45,211 bases of DNA from positions 1-45,211 of the forward strand of contig NZ_BJDR01000015.1 in assembly GCF_005405245.1 (NCBI RefSeq), read 5' to 3'. Position 1 is the first letter of the stretch. Each line of letters begins with the position of its first letter. This DNA comes from Enterococcus nangangensis. Its GTDB lineage: Bacteria > Bacillota > Bacilli > Lactobacillales > Enterococcaceae. The translations under genes and the position numbers were made by a program. Under the pieces are notes generated by a model that saw nothing but the letters and a program-made list of their open reading frames with translations, did no database searches and was not told the DNA's origin. Shown here one piece after another: positions 17,113 to 26,317 of this stretch.

Positions 17113-18015
17113 ATGACATATGGCATGATTGCGACGTGGGAAATGGCTTATGATGGCTTACAAAAGGGGTTAGCCCACTTGAAAAATTCAGGTACCGCTG
17201 CGGATGCTTTAGAAAAAGCAATTTGTGCGGTGGAAGATGAACCGACTTTTCAATCGGTGGGTTATGGCGGGTTGCCTAATGCGCAAGGCGTGGTGGAAAT
17301 GGATTCGGCCTACATGGATGGTAATACTTTTCAACTAGGGGCCGTAGCGGGCATTACTGACGTGAAAAATCCCATCAAAGTGGCCCGCAAGTTAAGTCAC
17401 GAAAAGTTTAATAGCTTTTTAGTGGGGGCCGGCGCCACAGCCTACGCTAAAGAAGTGGGCTTTACTATGACGGAAATGCTGACGGAAAAAGCGGCGCAAG
17501 CCTACCAAGAACGGTTAAAGGCGATGGCGGAAAGTAATCTCAGTCCTTATGACGGCCACGATACGGTGGGGATGGTGAGCTTGGATGACACAGGCTCCAT
17601 GGTGGCCGGCACTTCAACTTCAGGTCTTTTTATGAAACGTCCTGGACGGGTGGGGGATTCGCCTCTTGCCGGTTCTGGGTTATATGTGGACGCTGAAGTG
17701 GGGGGCGCGTGTGCCACGGGTCTCGGGGAAGATTTAATGAAGGGCTGTCTTTCCTACGAGATTGTCCGCCTAATGAAGGCTGGCTTAACGCCACAAGCAG
17801 CGTGTGATGAAGCTGTTTATAGCTTTGATGCGGAACTGACGAAACGTTACGGTAAAGCCGGAGCGTTTTCCTTAATTGCCATGAATAACACTGGTGATTG
17901 GGGTGTAGCTACCAACGTGGAATTTACTTTTGTGGTGGGGAACGTGAATCAAGAAGTGACACTTTATACCGCGCGTCCTGATAATCAGGGCGGCACCATC
18001 ATTCAAGCGCAATAA
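17113..18015 (+). CDS. N4-(beta-N-acetylglucosaminyl)-L-asparaginase family protein
   Basis: A 300-residue Ntn hydrolase of the AGA/isoaspartyl peptidase family. In the family, autocleavage before a Thr creates the nucleophile; here the motif GHDTVGMV places it at Thr151. The GRVGDSPLAGSGLY segment, which binds substrate in relatives, and a following ACATGLGE stretch are intact. AGA enzymes split the GlcNAc-Asn link left after glycoprotein breakdown. No signal peptide, so it acts in the cytosol on imported glycosyl-asparagine or peptides. It has its own cre-linked promoter and terminator and stands directly before the GH28 cluster. The exact substrate (GlcNAc-Asn or isoaspartyl peptide) is uncertain. 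Confidence 0.85.
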   Translation: MTYGMIATWEMAYDGLQKGLAHLKNSGTAADALEKAICAVEDEPTFQSVGYGGLPNAQGVVEMDSAYMDGNTFQLGAVAGITDVKNPIKVARKLSHEKFNSFLVGAGATAYAKEVGFTMTEMLTEKAAQAYQERLKAMAESNLSPYDGHDTVGMVSLDDTGSMVAGTSTSGLFMKRPGRVGDSPLAGSGLYVDAEVGGACATGLGEDLMKGCLSYEIVRLMKAGLTPQAACDEAVYSFDAELTKRYGKAGAFSLIAMNNTGDWGVATNVEFTFVVGNVNQEVTLYTARPDNQGGTIIQAQ

Positions 18016-18024
18016 TAAAAAAGT

Positions 18025-18059
18025 AAGGACCTTGAGGATTACGCCTCAAGGTCCTTTTT
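18025..18059 (+). terminator. Terminator of the Ntn hydrolase gene
   Basis: AAGGACCTTGAGG (18025-18037) pairs with its complement at 18044-18056, followed by TTTTT. Confidence 0.9.
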
Positions 18060-18113
18060 GCATCACTATAAGTTTCTACCAATATAATGCAAACATCTCT
18101 TAAGATGCTGAAA

Positions 18114-18141
18114 TGAATTCGTTTTCTAAAATCGTTATAAT
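18114..18141 (+). promoter_or_regulatory. GH28 cluster promoter with possible cre
   Basis: TATAAT at 18136-18141 precedes the GH28 gene. A cre-like sequence TGAATTCGTTTTCT at 18114-18127 (two mismatches) covers the -35 position, suggesting repression by CcpA. Confidence 0.4.
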
Positions 18142-18177
18142 GAAGGGGAGTATTGCAGAGCTTAGAGGAGGGTTATC

Positions 18178-19431
18178 ATGAGTATTCAAACAACGACACA
18201 ATATATCCAAGGACTGATTGACGCTTGTCCGGTGGGGGGCACAGTGACACTACCTGCTGGCGAGTACGAGATTGGTTCTATCTTTTTAAAAAGTGCCATG
18301 ACGCTAGTTTTAAATGAAGATGTTTGTTTAAAAGGCAGTCAACAGTTAGCAGACTATCCGCAAATTGCCACCCGTATTGCCGGCATTCGCATGACGTGGC
18401 CGGCGGCGTTAGTGAATGCCATTGATTGTCACAATGTCACCATTTGTGGCCAAGGTAAAATTGACGGCCAAGGAAAAATTTGGTGGCTGAAATTTTGGGG
18501 TGCAGATCAAAAAAGCGCTATGTTAGCCGACTATGAAGCTAAAGGTCTCCGCTGGAACGTGGATTACGATTGCCAACGCCCCCGCAATATTTTGCTACAA
18601 AATTGTCAAAAGGTGACCTTAGCTGATTTTACTTCACAAGATTCTGGTTTTTGGAATACGCAAGTTTTAGACAGTCGCCACGTTACGTTAGAAAAACTCA
18701 CCATTAAAAATGGCCAAGGTCCTAGCACCGATGGCATTGACATCGACTCTTCGGAAGATGTGGTGGTGGAGGGCTGTTATGTAGAATGCAATGACGATAA
18801 TATTTGTATTAAATCTGGCCGTGGTTTAGAAGCGCAGGCAGAAGGGCACACCACTAAAAACGTCACCATTAAAAATTGTCATTTAGGCGCCGGCTCCGGG
18901 ATTACTTTAGGCAGCGAAGTTTCTGGTGGGATTGAAGACATCACGATTTGTGATAATTATTTTGATCACACGGGTGTGGGCTTCCGTATTAAATCTTCCC
19001 GCAATCGTGGCGGCTACATTAAAGATATTCACGTAAAAAATCTCACCATGAAAAATGTGCAATATCCTTTCCGTTTGATGTTGAATTGGTTCCCGGCGTA
19101 TAGTTACTCTGGCCCGGTGGAAGATATCGCGGCGATGCCGGAACATTGGCAAAAAATTATCGCTGACGTCAAAGGTCCAGCGGGTTTAACGCAGGTCAGC
19201 AACCTCCACATTGAAAAAGTGACCGCCGATTTTGATGACATTCCTCTTTCCTGTGGTTTTTATTTAGAAGGAAATTTGGAAGAACCCATGACCGGCATCA
19301 CCTTTAAAGATCTGGACCTCACCGTCTCCGAGTTTGGCAAAATTACCGGCGTAACGGATTTGTCTTTTAACAATGTCAATATTAAAATTAAAGCAGAAAC
19401 AGCAGAAAAGGAGCACAGTTATGAGCGATAA
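18178..19431 (+). CDS. Glycoside hydrolase family 28 protein (polygalacturonase-like)
   Basis: A 417-residue right-handed beta-helix enzyme. GH28 enzymes hydrolyse galacturonic-acid or rhamnogalacturonan chains by inversion. Seen: STDGIDIDSS (equivalent of the NTD motif, with Ser for Asn), CNDDNICIKSG (the DD catalytic pair), GSGITLGSE, and FRIKSSRNRGG (the RIK motif). No signal peptide or cell-wall anchor, so the protein should be cytosolic and act on small imported oligosaccharides; exo-type activity is inferred. GAGGAGGG ribosome site. The last 11 bases overlap the next gene, forming a two-gene operon. Confidence 0.88.
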   Translation: MSIQTTTQYIQGLIDACPVGGTVTLPAGEYEIGSIFLKSAMTLVLNEDVCLKGSQQLADYPQIATRIAGIRMTWPAALVNAIDCHNVTICGQGKIDGQGKIWWLKFWGADQKSAMLADYEAKGLRWNVDYDCQRPRNILLQNCQKVTLADFTSQDSGFWNTQVLDSRHVTLEKLTIKNGQGPSTDGIDIDSSEDVVVEGCYVECNDDNICIKSGRGLEAQAEGHTTKNVTIKNCHLGAGSGITLGSEVSGGIEDITICDNYFDHTGVGFRIKSSRNRGGYIKDIHVKNLTMKNVQYPFRLMLNWFPAYSYSGPVEDIAAMPEHWQKIIADVKGPAGLTQVSNLHIEKVTADFDDIPLSCGFYLEGNLEEPMTGITFKDLDLTVSEFGKITGVTDLSFNNVNIKIKAETAEKEHSYER

Positions 19432-20266
19432 AACATTTTACAATTTAGGCGCACGGGGCCACGACATTACCACAGCGGCGGGCTTTGAAGATTTAGCGGC
19501 AAAATTAGCTAGCCAACGGATGCCTAACGTCCAATTAGCTTTAGGTAAATCTTTTCCTAATTTACCCACGGAAGGCGCTAACTTGAGCCCCGGTTTTGGC
19601 ACGTACGTGAAAAATATTTTAGGACAAAAAAATATCCAAGTGGCGATTTTAAGTTGCTACATTAACATGATTCACCCTGATGAAGCGGTGCGGGATGAGC
19701 TTTTAAGTAAGTTTGAAGCTTACGTCAAATACGCCCGCTACTTTGGCGCTCCCATGGTGGCTTCAGAAACTGGCGGCGTTTTCCCCGAAATTAAATACAC
19801 GGAAGAAAATTTCACCCCCGCGGCCTTTGCCAAAGTCGTTTCATCCGTGAAACGTCTCGCCCAAGCTGGGGAAAAATATCAGACCTTTATCGGTGTCGAA
19901 CCCGGTCGCAACCATCCTATTTATTCCCTAAGCAAGATGCAAGAACTCTTGACGAAAGTCAACTCCGATTACGTAGGCGTCGTCTTGGATCCTACTAATT
20001 TAATTAGCGGTGAAACCTATTTAGAACAAGTTACCCTCGTAGAAAAAGCGTTCGCCATGTTTGGTGATAAAATTATCGCCTTTCACTTAAAAGATTTCGT
20101 CGTGACAGAAACAGGTGGCATCAAACCCGTCAACTTTGGCGATGGCGTCATGAAAAGAGACGAGATTTTAAAAATTATCGCCCGTCACAAACCTTATCTA
20201 CCAATTATTTTAGAAGAAACCAAAGACGACGCTTTAGGCAACGCCATGGCGACGGTGAATGGTTAA
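19421..20266 (+). CDS. TIM-barrel sugar isomerase/epimerase family protein
   Basis: A 281-residue protein of the AP-endonuclease-2-like (xylose isomerase-type) fold. The chosen ATG at 19421 has AAAAGGAG upstream; an earlier ATG at 19373 would lie far inside the GH28 gene. Candidate metal ligands typical of the fold are visible: FIGVEPGRNHP (Glu), YVGVVLDPTNL (Asp), IIAFHLKDFV (His, Asp) and PIILEETKDD (Glu). It overlaps the GH28 gene and probably converts a sugar that enzyme releases. Substrate unknown. Confidence 0.75.
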   Translation: MSDKTFYNLGARGHDITTAAGFEDLAAKLASQRMPNVQLALGKSFPNLPTEGANLSPGFGTYVKNILGQKNIQVAILSCYINMIHPDEAVRDELLSKFEAYVKYARYFGAPMVASETGGVFPEIKYTEENFTPAAFAKVVSSVKRLAQAGEKYQTFIGVEPGRNHPIYSLSKMQELLTKVNSDYVGVVLDPTNLISGETYLEQVTLVEKAFAMFGDKIIAFHLKDFVVTETGGIKPVNFGDGVMKRDEILKIIARHKPYLPIILEETKDDALGNAMATVNG

Positions 20267-20305
20267 AAAAATTCCCACTAGGAAAAAACTAGTGGGGATT
20301 TTTTT
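20265..20305 (+). terminator. Terminator of the GH28 operon
   Basis: AAATTCCCACTAG pairs with CTAGTGGGGATTT, followed by TTTT; it separates the operon from the regulator gene. Confidence 0.85.
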
Positions 20306-20321
20306 ATTTGTAAAACCCACC

Positions 20322-20389
20322 ACCTGTCTGTACAAATTTAAAAATAATGGCATAATAGAGACAAGTTGCAAAAATTTGTCTGTAAAGGA
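20322..20389 (+). promoter_or_regulatory. Regulator promoter with two AraR-like operator boxes
   Basis: ACCTGTCTGTACAAAT (20322-20337) and ATTTGTCTGTAAAGGA (20374-20389) resemble the AraR box ATTTGTNCGTACAAAT. They flank a CATAAT -10 box (20351-20356); the second also covers the ribosome site. This fits autorepression by the following gene product. Confidence 0.5.
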
Positions 20390-20395
20390 GCACTT

Positions 20396-21472
20396 ATGTT
20401 AGCGAAATATCAAGTGATTGCCCAGGAATTAAAAGAAAAAATTCAAGCCGGGGAGCTGCAAAAACAGGACAGCTTACCCTCGGAGTTGAAGTTGCAAGAA
20501 CACTATCAAGTGAGCCGAGCGACAGTGCGGCAAGCGTTAAATGTTTTGGTGAAAGAAGGCTATATCGAAAAAACCAAAGGCGCCGGTAGCTTTGTGATTG
20601 ATGCTTACCAAAAGCCACGGGTGACACCAGGGCTTAAAACCATTGGCGTCATTATGACGTATTTATCGGACTATATTTTTCCCGACATTATTCGGGGGAT
20701 TGAAAAGGAATTGCGGCAACAAGGTTATGGCCTGTTGCTAGCCAGCACTAACAATGATTTCCAACAGGAAGAAGCGTGTTTGCAAAAGATGTTGGCTTAC
20801 CACGTAGATGGTTTAATCGTGGAGCCCACCAAAAGTAATGAGTTTAATCCTAATCTTTCCTATTATTTATCTTTAAAAGAAGCGGGGATTCCGGTGGTGA
20901 TGATGAACGCCAGCTACGAGGCGTTGAAGTTACCGAAAGTTGTCCTCGATGATGTCTTAGCCGGTCAACAAGCGACAGATTATTTATTGCAAAAAGGGCA
21001 CCGGCACTTAGCACTGCTCTCTAAAACGGACGATTTACAAGGAAAGTTACGGTTAGAAGGATTTATCCACGCCCACGAAAAAGCCCATCTAGCTTTTCAA
21101 CCGAGTGCGGTGGTGCCTTTTACCACGGAAAATCGTTTGGCAGTAGTGGAAAGTTTGGCGCAACGTTTGGCGGCAGTCGATAACATCGTGACGGGGGTTG
21201 TGTGTTATAACGACGAGTGCGCTAATTTACTGGTGGAAGCTCTCAGCACCCACGGTAAAAGGGTGCCGCAAGATATTTCCATTGTGGGGCTAGACGATTC
21301 CAATTTGGCCGTCACAGGAAGAGTGCCTTTAACTTCTATTGCCCACCCGAAAGAGGCGATGGGGATTGCCTGTGGCCAGTGGATTATTGAAGCGGTCAGC
21401 AAACAAAAAATCGGTGGCGACATTCTTTTTACCCCGAAAATTATTCAGCGGGATTCCGTGCGCAAGCTGTAA
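20396..21472 (+). CDS. GntR/LacI-type transcriptional regulator, AraR-like
   Basis: 358 residues. Residues about 1-70 form a GntR winged helix (SLPSELKLQEHYQVSRATVR), and from about residue 80 the protein has a LacI/periplasmic-binding-protein sugar domain (KTIGVIMTYLSDYIFPDIIRG). This fusion is typical of AraR and its relatives, which leave DNA when a sugar binds. The ATG at 20396 has AAAGGAG upstream; the ORF could open earlier but without a ribosome site. It lies directly after the GH28/isomerase operon and probably controls it and itself. The inducer is unknown; given the neighbours, a pectin-derived or related sugar is a guess. Confidence 0.82.
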   Translation: MLAKYQVIAQELKEKIQAGELQKQDSLPSELKLQEHYQVSRATVRQALNVLVKEGYIEKTKGAGSFVIDAYQKPRVTPGLKTIGVIMTYLSDYIFPDIIRGIEKELRQQGYGLLLASTNNDFQQEEACLQKMLAYHVDGLIVEPTKSNEFNPNLSYYLSLKEAGIPVVMMNASYEALKLPKVVLDDVLAGQQATDYLLQKGHRHLALLSKTDDLQGKLRLEGFIHAHEKAHLAFQPSAVVPFTTENRLAVVESLAQRLAAVDNIVTGVVCYNDECANLLVEALSTHGKRVPQDISIVGLDDSNLAVTGRVPLTSIAHPKEAMGIACGQWIIEAVSKQKIGGDILFTPKIIQRDSVRKL

Positions 21473-21483
21473 AACCTATTGTT

Positions 21484-21531
21484 TTGAAAATCAAATTTTT
21501 TCTTGTATAATAAAGGTCAATATTAGTCAAA
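21484..21531 (+). promoter_or_regulatory. ctsR-clpC promoter with CtsR operator
   Basis: TTGAAA (21484-21489) and TATAAT (21506-21511) with 16-base spacing. Immediately downstream, GGTCAATATTAGTCAAA (21515-21531) closely matches the CtsR heptad repeat GGTCAAANANRGTCAAA, so the operon is predicted to be autorepressed and heat-induced. Confidence 0.85.
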
Positions 21532-21547
21532 CGAAGGAATGATTTCC

Positions 21548-22015
21548 ATGAGTAATCGCAATACTTCAGACTTGATTGAGGCTTATTTGAAGAAAATTTT
21601 AGCCGGCAATGACCAAGTTGAGATTCGGCGCAGTGAGATGGCGGAGTTGTTTCAATGCGTGCCTTCCCAAATTAATTATGTGATCAATACCCGCTTTACT
21701 ACCCAACAAGGCTATCAAGTGGAAAGTAAACGCGGTGGGGGCGGCTATATTCGCATCGTTAAGTTACGTTTTTCCGACCAACGGAGTTATTTGAAGCAGC
21801 TAAAACGAGCTGTCGGTAAAATGATGACGGCTAAAGAAGCGCAACTTTTGTTACAGCAACTTTATGAGGAACAATTGATTACGAAGCGGGAAGGCAATTT
21901 ATTTTTAGCCACCTTAAGTCCCCAAGTATTGGGGATCTTTCAAGAGGAAAATTACTTACGGGCGCACCTGATGCAAGCTTTTTTGGAGCGTCTTAGTTAT
22001 GAAGATGAGGAGTGA
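21548..22015 (+). CDS. ctsR: Class III heat-shock repressor CtsR
   Basis: A 155-residue repressor of clp genes. The N-terminal DNA-binding domain contains FQCVPSQINYVINTRFT and the glycine-rich wing ESKRGGGGYIRI (residues about 57-70), whose arginine contacts the heptad operator; the C-terminal part is helical. Start at ATG 21548 with AAGGAA upstream. Its own operator overlaps the transcription start. In Bacillus the genes mcsA and mcsB follow; here clpC follows directly, as usual in lactic acid bacteria, so control by McsB arginine phosphorylation is not expected from this operon. Confidence 0.95.
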   Translation: MSNRNTSDLIEAYLKKILAGNDQVEIRRSEMAELFQCVPSQINYVINTRFTTQQGYQVESKRGGGGYIRIVKLRFSDQRSYLKQLKRAVGKMMTAKEAQLLLQQLYEEQLITKREGNLFLATLSPQVLGIFQEENYLRAHLMQAFLERLSYEDEE

Positions 22016-22020
22016 TGAAG

Positions 22021-24507
22021 ATGCAAGAACTCTTTTCTAAACGGGCCAAAGCGGCGCTAGCCATTGCCCAAGAGCAGGCCAAAGCGTTTCACCATCAAGC
22101 AGTTAGTTCAGAGCATTTGTTGTTAGCTTTGATTTTGGAACCAGAAGGGGTGGCGGGGAAAACCTTACGGCAAGCCCAAGCCAATCCCACCGATATTATT
22201 GATGAAATTGAACATATGACGGGCCACGGGGGCGTGAAAAGTTATCCGAAAAACGCCTACCTACCGTATTCTCCTCGTGTGAAACAAGTATTTGTCTACG
22301 CTGGTGATGAGGCTAAACGGTTAGGGTCGGAAAAAATTGGCACGGAACATTTATTATTAGGTTTATTGCGGGATGAAGATATTTTAGCGGCGCGGATTTT
22401 AGCCAATCTCGGTTTAAATTTACCTAAGACGCGGCAACTCGTTTTGAAAAAAATTGGTGTCGATGATGCGAAGCAATTAGCTAGTGCTGCTCGGCCGAAA
22501 GTCAAAGGTCGTGGCGAACAAGAAGGCACGCCAACCTTGGATTCTTTAGCGCGGGATTTGACGAAATTGGCGCGGGAAGACAAGATGGATCCGGTGGTGG
22601 GCCGCAGTAAAGAAGTCCGGCGCATTATTCAAATTTTAAGTCGCCGCACGAAAAATAACCCCGTGTTAGTGGGGGAACCTGGAGTGGGTAAAACCGCCAT
22701 TGCAGAAGGCTTAGCGCAAAAAATTATTAACGGCGAAGTACCAGACGATATGAAAAATAAACGCCTCATGATGCTAGATATGGGCTCATTAGTAGCCGGC
22801 ACCAAGTATCGTGGGGAATTTGAAGACCGTTTGAAAAAAATTATCGATGAAATTTATCGCGACGGTGAGGTTATCCTCTTTATTGACGAGTTGCATACGT
22901 TAATCGGTGCCGGGGGTGCTGAAGGGGCGATTGATGCTTCCAATATTTTAAAACCAGCCCTAGCTCGGGGGGAACTCCAAACGATTGGGGCCACCACCTT
23001 AGGGGAATACCAAAAATATATTGAAAAAGATACGGCTTTAGAACGCCGTTTTGCTAAAGTTCAAGTGGACGAACCCACGCCAGAAGAAGCTGAAGAAATT
23101 TTGCAAGGCTTAAAGAGTCGTTACGAAAATCACCACAAAGTAGAAATTACTGATGATGCGATTCACGCGGCTGTGAGTTTGTCGGTGCGTTACATTAACT
23201 CTCGTCAGTTGCCGGATAAAGCGATTGACTTGATTGATGAGTCGGCGGCCAAAGTGCGGCTAGACCAAGCAGATGAACCTAACGCTATTACCGCCTTGAA
23301 AAATCGCGTGGATGATTTAGGACGGGCCAAAGAAGCCGCCATCGAAAGTCAAAACTTTGAAGATGCGGCTAAATTCCGACTAGAAGAGAAAAAACAAGGG
23401 GAACGGTTGAACCAATTGATTGCCAAAGAAGCGAAAAAAGCGAGTGGCTACGGCAACAAAGTAACCGCTGAAGATGTGGCTGGTGTCGTTTCCCAATGGA
23501 CCGGTGTTCCTTTGCAACAATTAGAAAAACGCGAAAGTGAACGCTTGTTAGATTTAGAGAGCGTCTTACACCAACGGGTTGTCGGCCAAGACGAAGCCGT
23601 GAAAGCCGTGGCTCGCGCCATTCGTCGCGCTCGTTCTGGTTTGAAAGATCCTAATCGTCCCATTGGTTCCTTTATGTTCTTAGGCCCAACAGGGGTGGGG
23701 AAAACAGAATTGGCTAAAGCACTAGCTGAAGCGATGTTTGGTTCCGAAGATGCCTTGATTCGTGTGGACATGAGCGAGTATATGGAAAAATACAGCACGT
23801 CCCGTTTGATCGGCTCGCCTCCTGGTTACGTGGGTTATGAAGAAGGCGGTCAATTGACGGAAAAAATTCGCCAAAAACCATATTCCGTGGTACTTTTAGA
23901 CGAAGTGGAAAAGGCCCATCCCGATATCTTTAACTTGTTACTGCAAGTCTTAGATGATGGTTACCTGACGGATTCCAAAGGGCGCAAGGTGGACTTCCGC
24001 AATACGATTTTAATTATGACTTCCAACATTGGGGCCACCCAATTGCGAGAAGAAAAAAACGTCGGCTTTGCTATTGCCGATACGAAAAAAGATTTCCGGG
24101 CGATGGAAAAACGCATCTTAGAAGAGCTGAAAAAAGCTTTCCGTCCTGAATTTCTTAACCGGATTGACGAGACCGTTGTCTTTAAGTCCTTAGACAAAGA
24201 AGAGCTCCACGAAATCGTCAAAATTATGAGTAAAGCCATCGTCAAACGTTTGAAAGAACAAGATGTGACGGTAAAAATCACGCCAGCAGCCATCGATGTG
24301 ATTGCCAAAGCTGGTTTTGATCCTGAATATGGCGCGCGCCCAATTCGCCGTGCTTTACAAAAAGAAATCGAAGACCGTTTAAGTGAAGCCTTACTGTCTA
24401 GCCAAATCGCTTTAGGCGATCACGTCACCATTGGCGCTTCCAAAGGCAAGATTACAGTAGCGGTGAAAAATGATAAACGGGAAGCAAAAGCACTGCAACT
24501 AAATTAA
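22021..24507 (+). CDS. clpC: ATP-dependent Clp protease ATPase subunit ClpC
   Basis: The AAA+ unfoldase that feeds proteins to ClpP. 828 residues from ATG 22021, which has GAGGAG 8 bases upstream; the GTG at 22012 and ATG at 22015 are too close to that site. Layout: Clp N-terminal repeats (about 1-145), first AAA+ module with [13 protein letters not shown], middle domain with a UVR-like [14 protein letters not shown] segment, second AAA+ module with [13 protein letters not shown], and a C-terminal D2 domain ([15 protein letters not shown]). The reading frame overlaps the region of the ctsR stop. Full length. Confidence 0.97.
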   Translation: MQELFSKRAKAALAIAQEQAKAFHHQAVSSEHLLLALILEPEGVAGKTLRQAQANPTDIIDEIEHMTGHGGVKSYPKNAYLPYSPRVKQVFVYAGDEAKRLGSEKIGTEHLLLGLLRDEDILAARILANLGLNLPKTRQLVLKKIGVDDAKQLASAARPKVKGRGEQEGTPTLDSLARDLTKLAREDKMDPVVGRSKEVRRIIQILSRRTKNNPVLVGEPGVGKTAIAEGLAQKIINGEVPDDMKNKRLMMLDMGSLVAGTKYRGEFEDRLKKIIDEIYRDGEVILFIDELHTLIGAGGAEGAIDASNILKPALARGELQTIGATTLGEYQKYIEKDTALERRFAKVQVDEPTPEEAEEILQGLKSRYENHHKVEITDDAIHAAVSLSVRYINSRQLPDKAIDLIDESAAKVRLDQADEPNAITALKNRVDDLGRAKEAAIESQNFEDAAKFRLEEKKQGERLNQLIAKEAKKASGYGNKVTAEDVAGVVSQWTGVPLQQLEKRESERLLDLESVLHQRVVGQDEAVKAVARAIRRARSGLKDPNRPIGSFMFLGPTGVGKTELAKALAEAMFGSEDALIRVDMSEYMEKYSTSRLIGSPPGYVGYEEGGQLTEKIRQKPYSVVLLDEVEKAHPDIFNLLLQVLDDGYLTDSKGRKVDFRNTILIMTSNIGATQLREEKNVGFAIADTKKDFRAMEKRILEELKKAFRPEFLNRIDETVVFKSLDKEELHEIVKIMSKAIVKRLKEQDVTVKITPAAIDVIAKAGFDPEYGARPIRRALQKEIEDRLSEALLSSQIALGDHVTIGASKGKITVAVKNDKREAKALQLN

Positions 24508-24520
24508 TTAATATTGAACG

Positions 24521-24556
24521 AACTCTCTAGCTATCGTGGGATAGCTAGAGAGTTTT
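24521..24556 (+). terminator. Terminator of ctsR-clpC
   Basis: Perfect 15-bp stem AACTCTCTAGCTATC and complement, followed by TTTT. Confidence 0.9.
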
Positions 24557-24661
24557 ATTGTCCCGGCATTAAAAAATCACTAGTGTTCTAATTTGTTCTT
24601 AATCTATTCTCATGATATTGTTATAATTGTAAGAAACAATAAGAAAATGGAGGACTACAGG

Positions 24662-25195
24662 ATGAAAGCAAAAAAATTAGTCGCAATGGGGATGATTTTA
24701 GCACTAGGAGCTGGCAGTTTAGCCGCTTGTGGTAATGATTCTAAAGACAGTGGGGGCAATCGCAATAAAGAGACCACTACCTCTACGGTTGCTAAAGAAA
24801 AAGAAGAAACGCCAAAAGAAGATGAAGTGGAAGAGTTAGATGCAGTCGTGGAAGATGAAGAAGAATACACTGAAACTTTCCTCTTTGATTTAGCAAATTA
24901 TGGCAGCTACGATATTGTAGAAGGCTACTTTTTAGAAGCGGGCAGTCCGATAGATTTAAGCTACGATGACTTAGAAGAATTTTTAGATGTAGACAGCTCG
25001 CAATTAGTAGAAGTGGACGCTTATCTTTTCCATGATGTTTACTTTGTGGATGTGGATGATGATCGTTTGTTTTTCGGTGACGTTGATTTAGAAGAAGCAG
25101 ACAGAGTGGAATTAACGGAAGAAGACGGCGAGCAAGTAATGACGGTTTATTACTACGACGGAAATTACAATGAGTACGTTGGTGAGTATCAATAA
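24662..25195 (+). CDS. Acidic lipoprotein of unknown function
   Basis: 177 residues. A lipoprotein signal peptide ends in the lipobox SLAAC with Cys23 as the lipidation site; then comes a Lys/Glu/Thr linker and an unusually Asp/Glu-rich domain with many Tyr (YDDLEEFLDVD, VDVDDDRLFFGDVDLEEAD). Start at ATG 24662 with GGAGG upstream; an in-frame ATG at 24593 would ruin the signal peptide. A stand-alone gene between two terminators. The Asp pattern might bind calcium, but no canonical EF-hand loop is complete. Function not recognised. Confidence 0.8.
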   Translation: MKAKKLVAMGMILALGAGSLAACGNDSKDSGGNRNKETTTSTVAKEKEETPKEDEVEELDAVVEDEEEYTETFLFDLANYGSYDIVEGYFLEAGSPIDLSYDDLEEFLDVDSSQLVEVDAYLFHDVYFVDVDDDRLFFGDVDLEEADRVELTEEDGEQVMTVYYYDGNYNEYVGEYQ

Positions 25196-25202
25196 AATAA
25201 GT

Positions 25203-25240
25203 AACAGGTGGATGATTATCAATTATCCATCTGTTTTTTT
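25203..25240 (+). terminator. Terminator of the acidic lipoprotein gene
   Basis: AACAGGTGGAT (25203-25213) pairs with ATCCATCTGTT, followed by a T run. The rest of 25241-25366 holds only an AT-rich promoter region with TATGAT near 25330. Confidence 0.85.
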
Positions 25241-25366
25241 GTGTCATTTTTTCACAAATAGCGCGGATAAATTTTTACCAAAACATTCGTTTTTTACTCG
25301 AAAAACCCCCTTTAAACTTAAGAAAAGCTATGATAAGATAAGTTAGTTATCAAAGGAGGTACAAGG

Positions 25367-26287
25367 ATGATTGAAATCACAGCTACAGCTAGCTCCATCG
25401 AACAAGGAATTGCCTTGTTGGACGCCGGCGTGGATACACTATATATCGGGATGGAAGAGTTTGGTTTGCGTTTGCCTGTAAGTTTTACTTGGGATGAACA
25501 GCGCACCATGATTGCAGAAGCCCATGCCCGCCAGAAAAAAGTGACGGTAGCCGTCAATGGTATTATGCATCCCGAAAAAATGTTGCAGATTCCAGCTTAC
25601 CTAGCCTTTTTAAAAGAAGCCCAAGTGGATCAAATTACTTTAGGGGATCCGGGGATTGTTTATGTGATGCAAACGCAAGATTTAGCAATTCCTTACTTAT
25701 ATGACGCCGAAACGCTAGTCACTAGCGCACGGCAAGTCAACTTTTGGAGTAAACGGGGAGCAATTGGCGCCGTTATTGCGCGGGAGGTTCCTTTTGCCGA
25801 GTTACAAGCGATGGCTCCAGCTTTAAACGTCTTCGGTGAAATTCAAGTCTTTGGCCCTACTTGTATCCATCAATCTAAGCGTCCTTTACTGCAAAATTAT
25901 TTTAACTATACGAAAGTGGAAGAAAAGAAAGATCGGCAGCGGGAATGGTTTTTATCCGAGCCGAAAAAACCGGAAACCCACTATGCAATTTTTGAAGATG
26001 GCAACGGCACCCACGTTTTTGCCAACAATGATTTGAATTTATTACCAGTCTTGCCAGAGCTTTATGCGTGTGGCTATGATCATTGGAAGTTAGATGGTTT
26101 GTTCACACCGACAGCTGACTTTGTCAAGGTGGCGACTCGTTTTGTGGAAGCCAAGGAGCGCTTATTGGCGGGAGATTTTACACCGCAAGTGCGGGATCAT
26201 TTAACCGCCGAAGTACGGCGGACCCATCCAGCGAAACGTGGTTTGGATTTAGGTTTCTTTGAAATCGATCCAGCGGCGATTCAGTAA
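25367..26287 (+). CDS. U32 family protein, TrhP1 (YrrN)-like
   Basis: 306 residues, close to Bacillus YrrN (TrhP1). U32 family members were first called peptidases, but the YrrN/YrrO pair is known to act in prephenate-dependent 5-hydroxyuridine formation at tRNA wobble position 34. A TIM-barrel-like N-terminus (ASSIEQGIALLDAGVDTLYIG) and VFGPTCIHQSKRPL near residue 163 are seen; the latter is a reduced form of the U32 signature. AAAGGAGG ribosome site. The paralogous gene follows 30 bases later. Confidence 0.75.
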   Translation: MIEITATASSIEQGIALLDAGVDTLYIGMEEFGLRLPVSFTWDEQRTMIAEAHARQKKVTVAVNGIMHPEKMLQIPAYLAFLKEAQVDQITLGDPGIVYVMQTQDLAIPYLYDAETLVTSARQVNFWSKRGAIGAVIAREVPFAELQAMAPALNVFGEIQVFGPTCIHQSKRPLLQNYFNYTKVEEKKDRQREWFLSEPKKPETHYAIFEDGNGTHVFANNDLNLLPVLPELYACGYDHWKLDGLFTPTADFVKVATRFVEAKERLLAGDFTPQVRDHLTAEVRRTHPAKRGLDLGFFEIDPAAIQ

Positions 26288-26317
26288 CACCTGACCCAAA
26301 GAAAGGGAGGAAATATC

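Noticed and set aside
24792-25247. 151-codon minus-strand ORF opposite the acidic lipoprotein
   Set aside because: His/Leu/Arg-rich translation is the mirror of Asp/Glu codons; no start signals.
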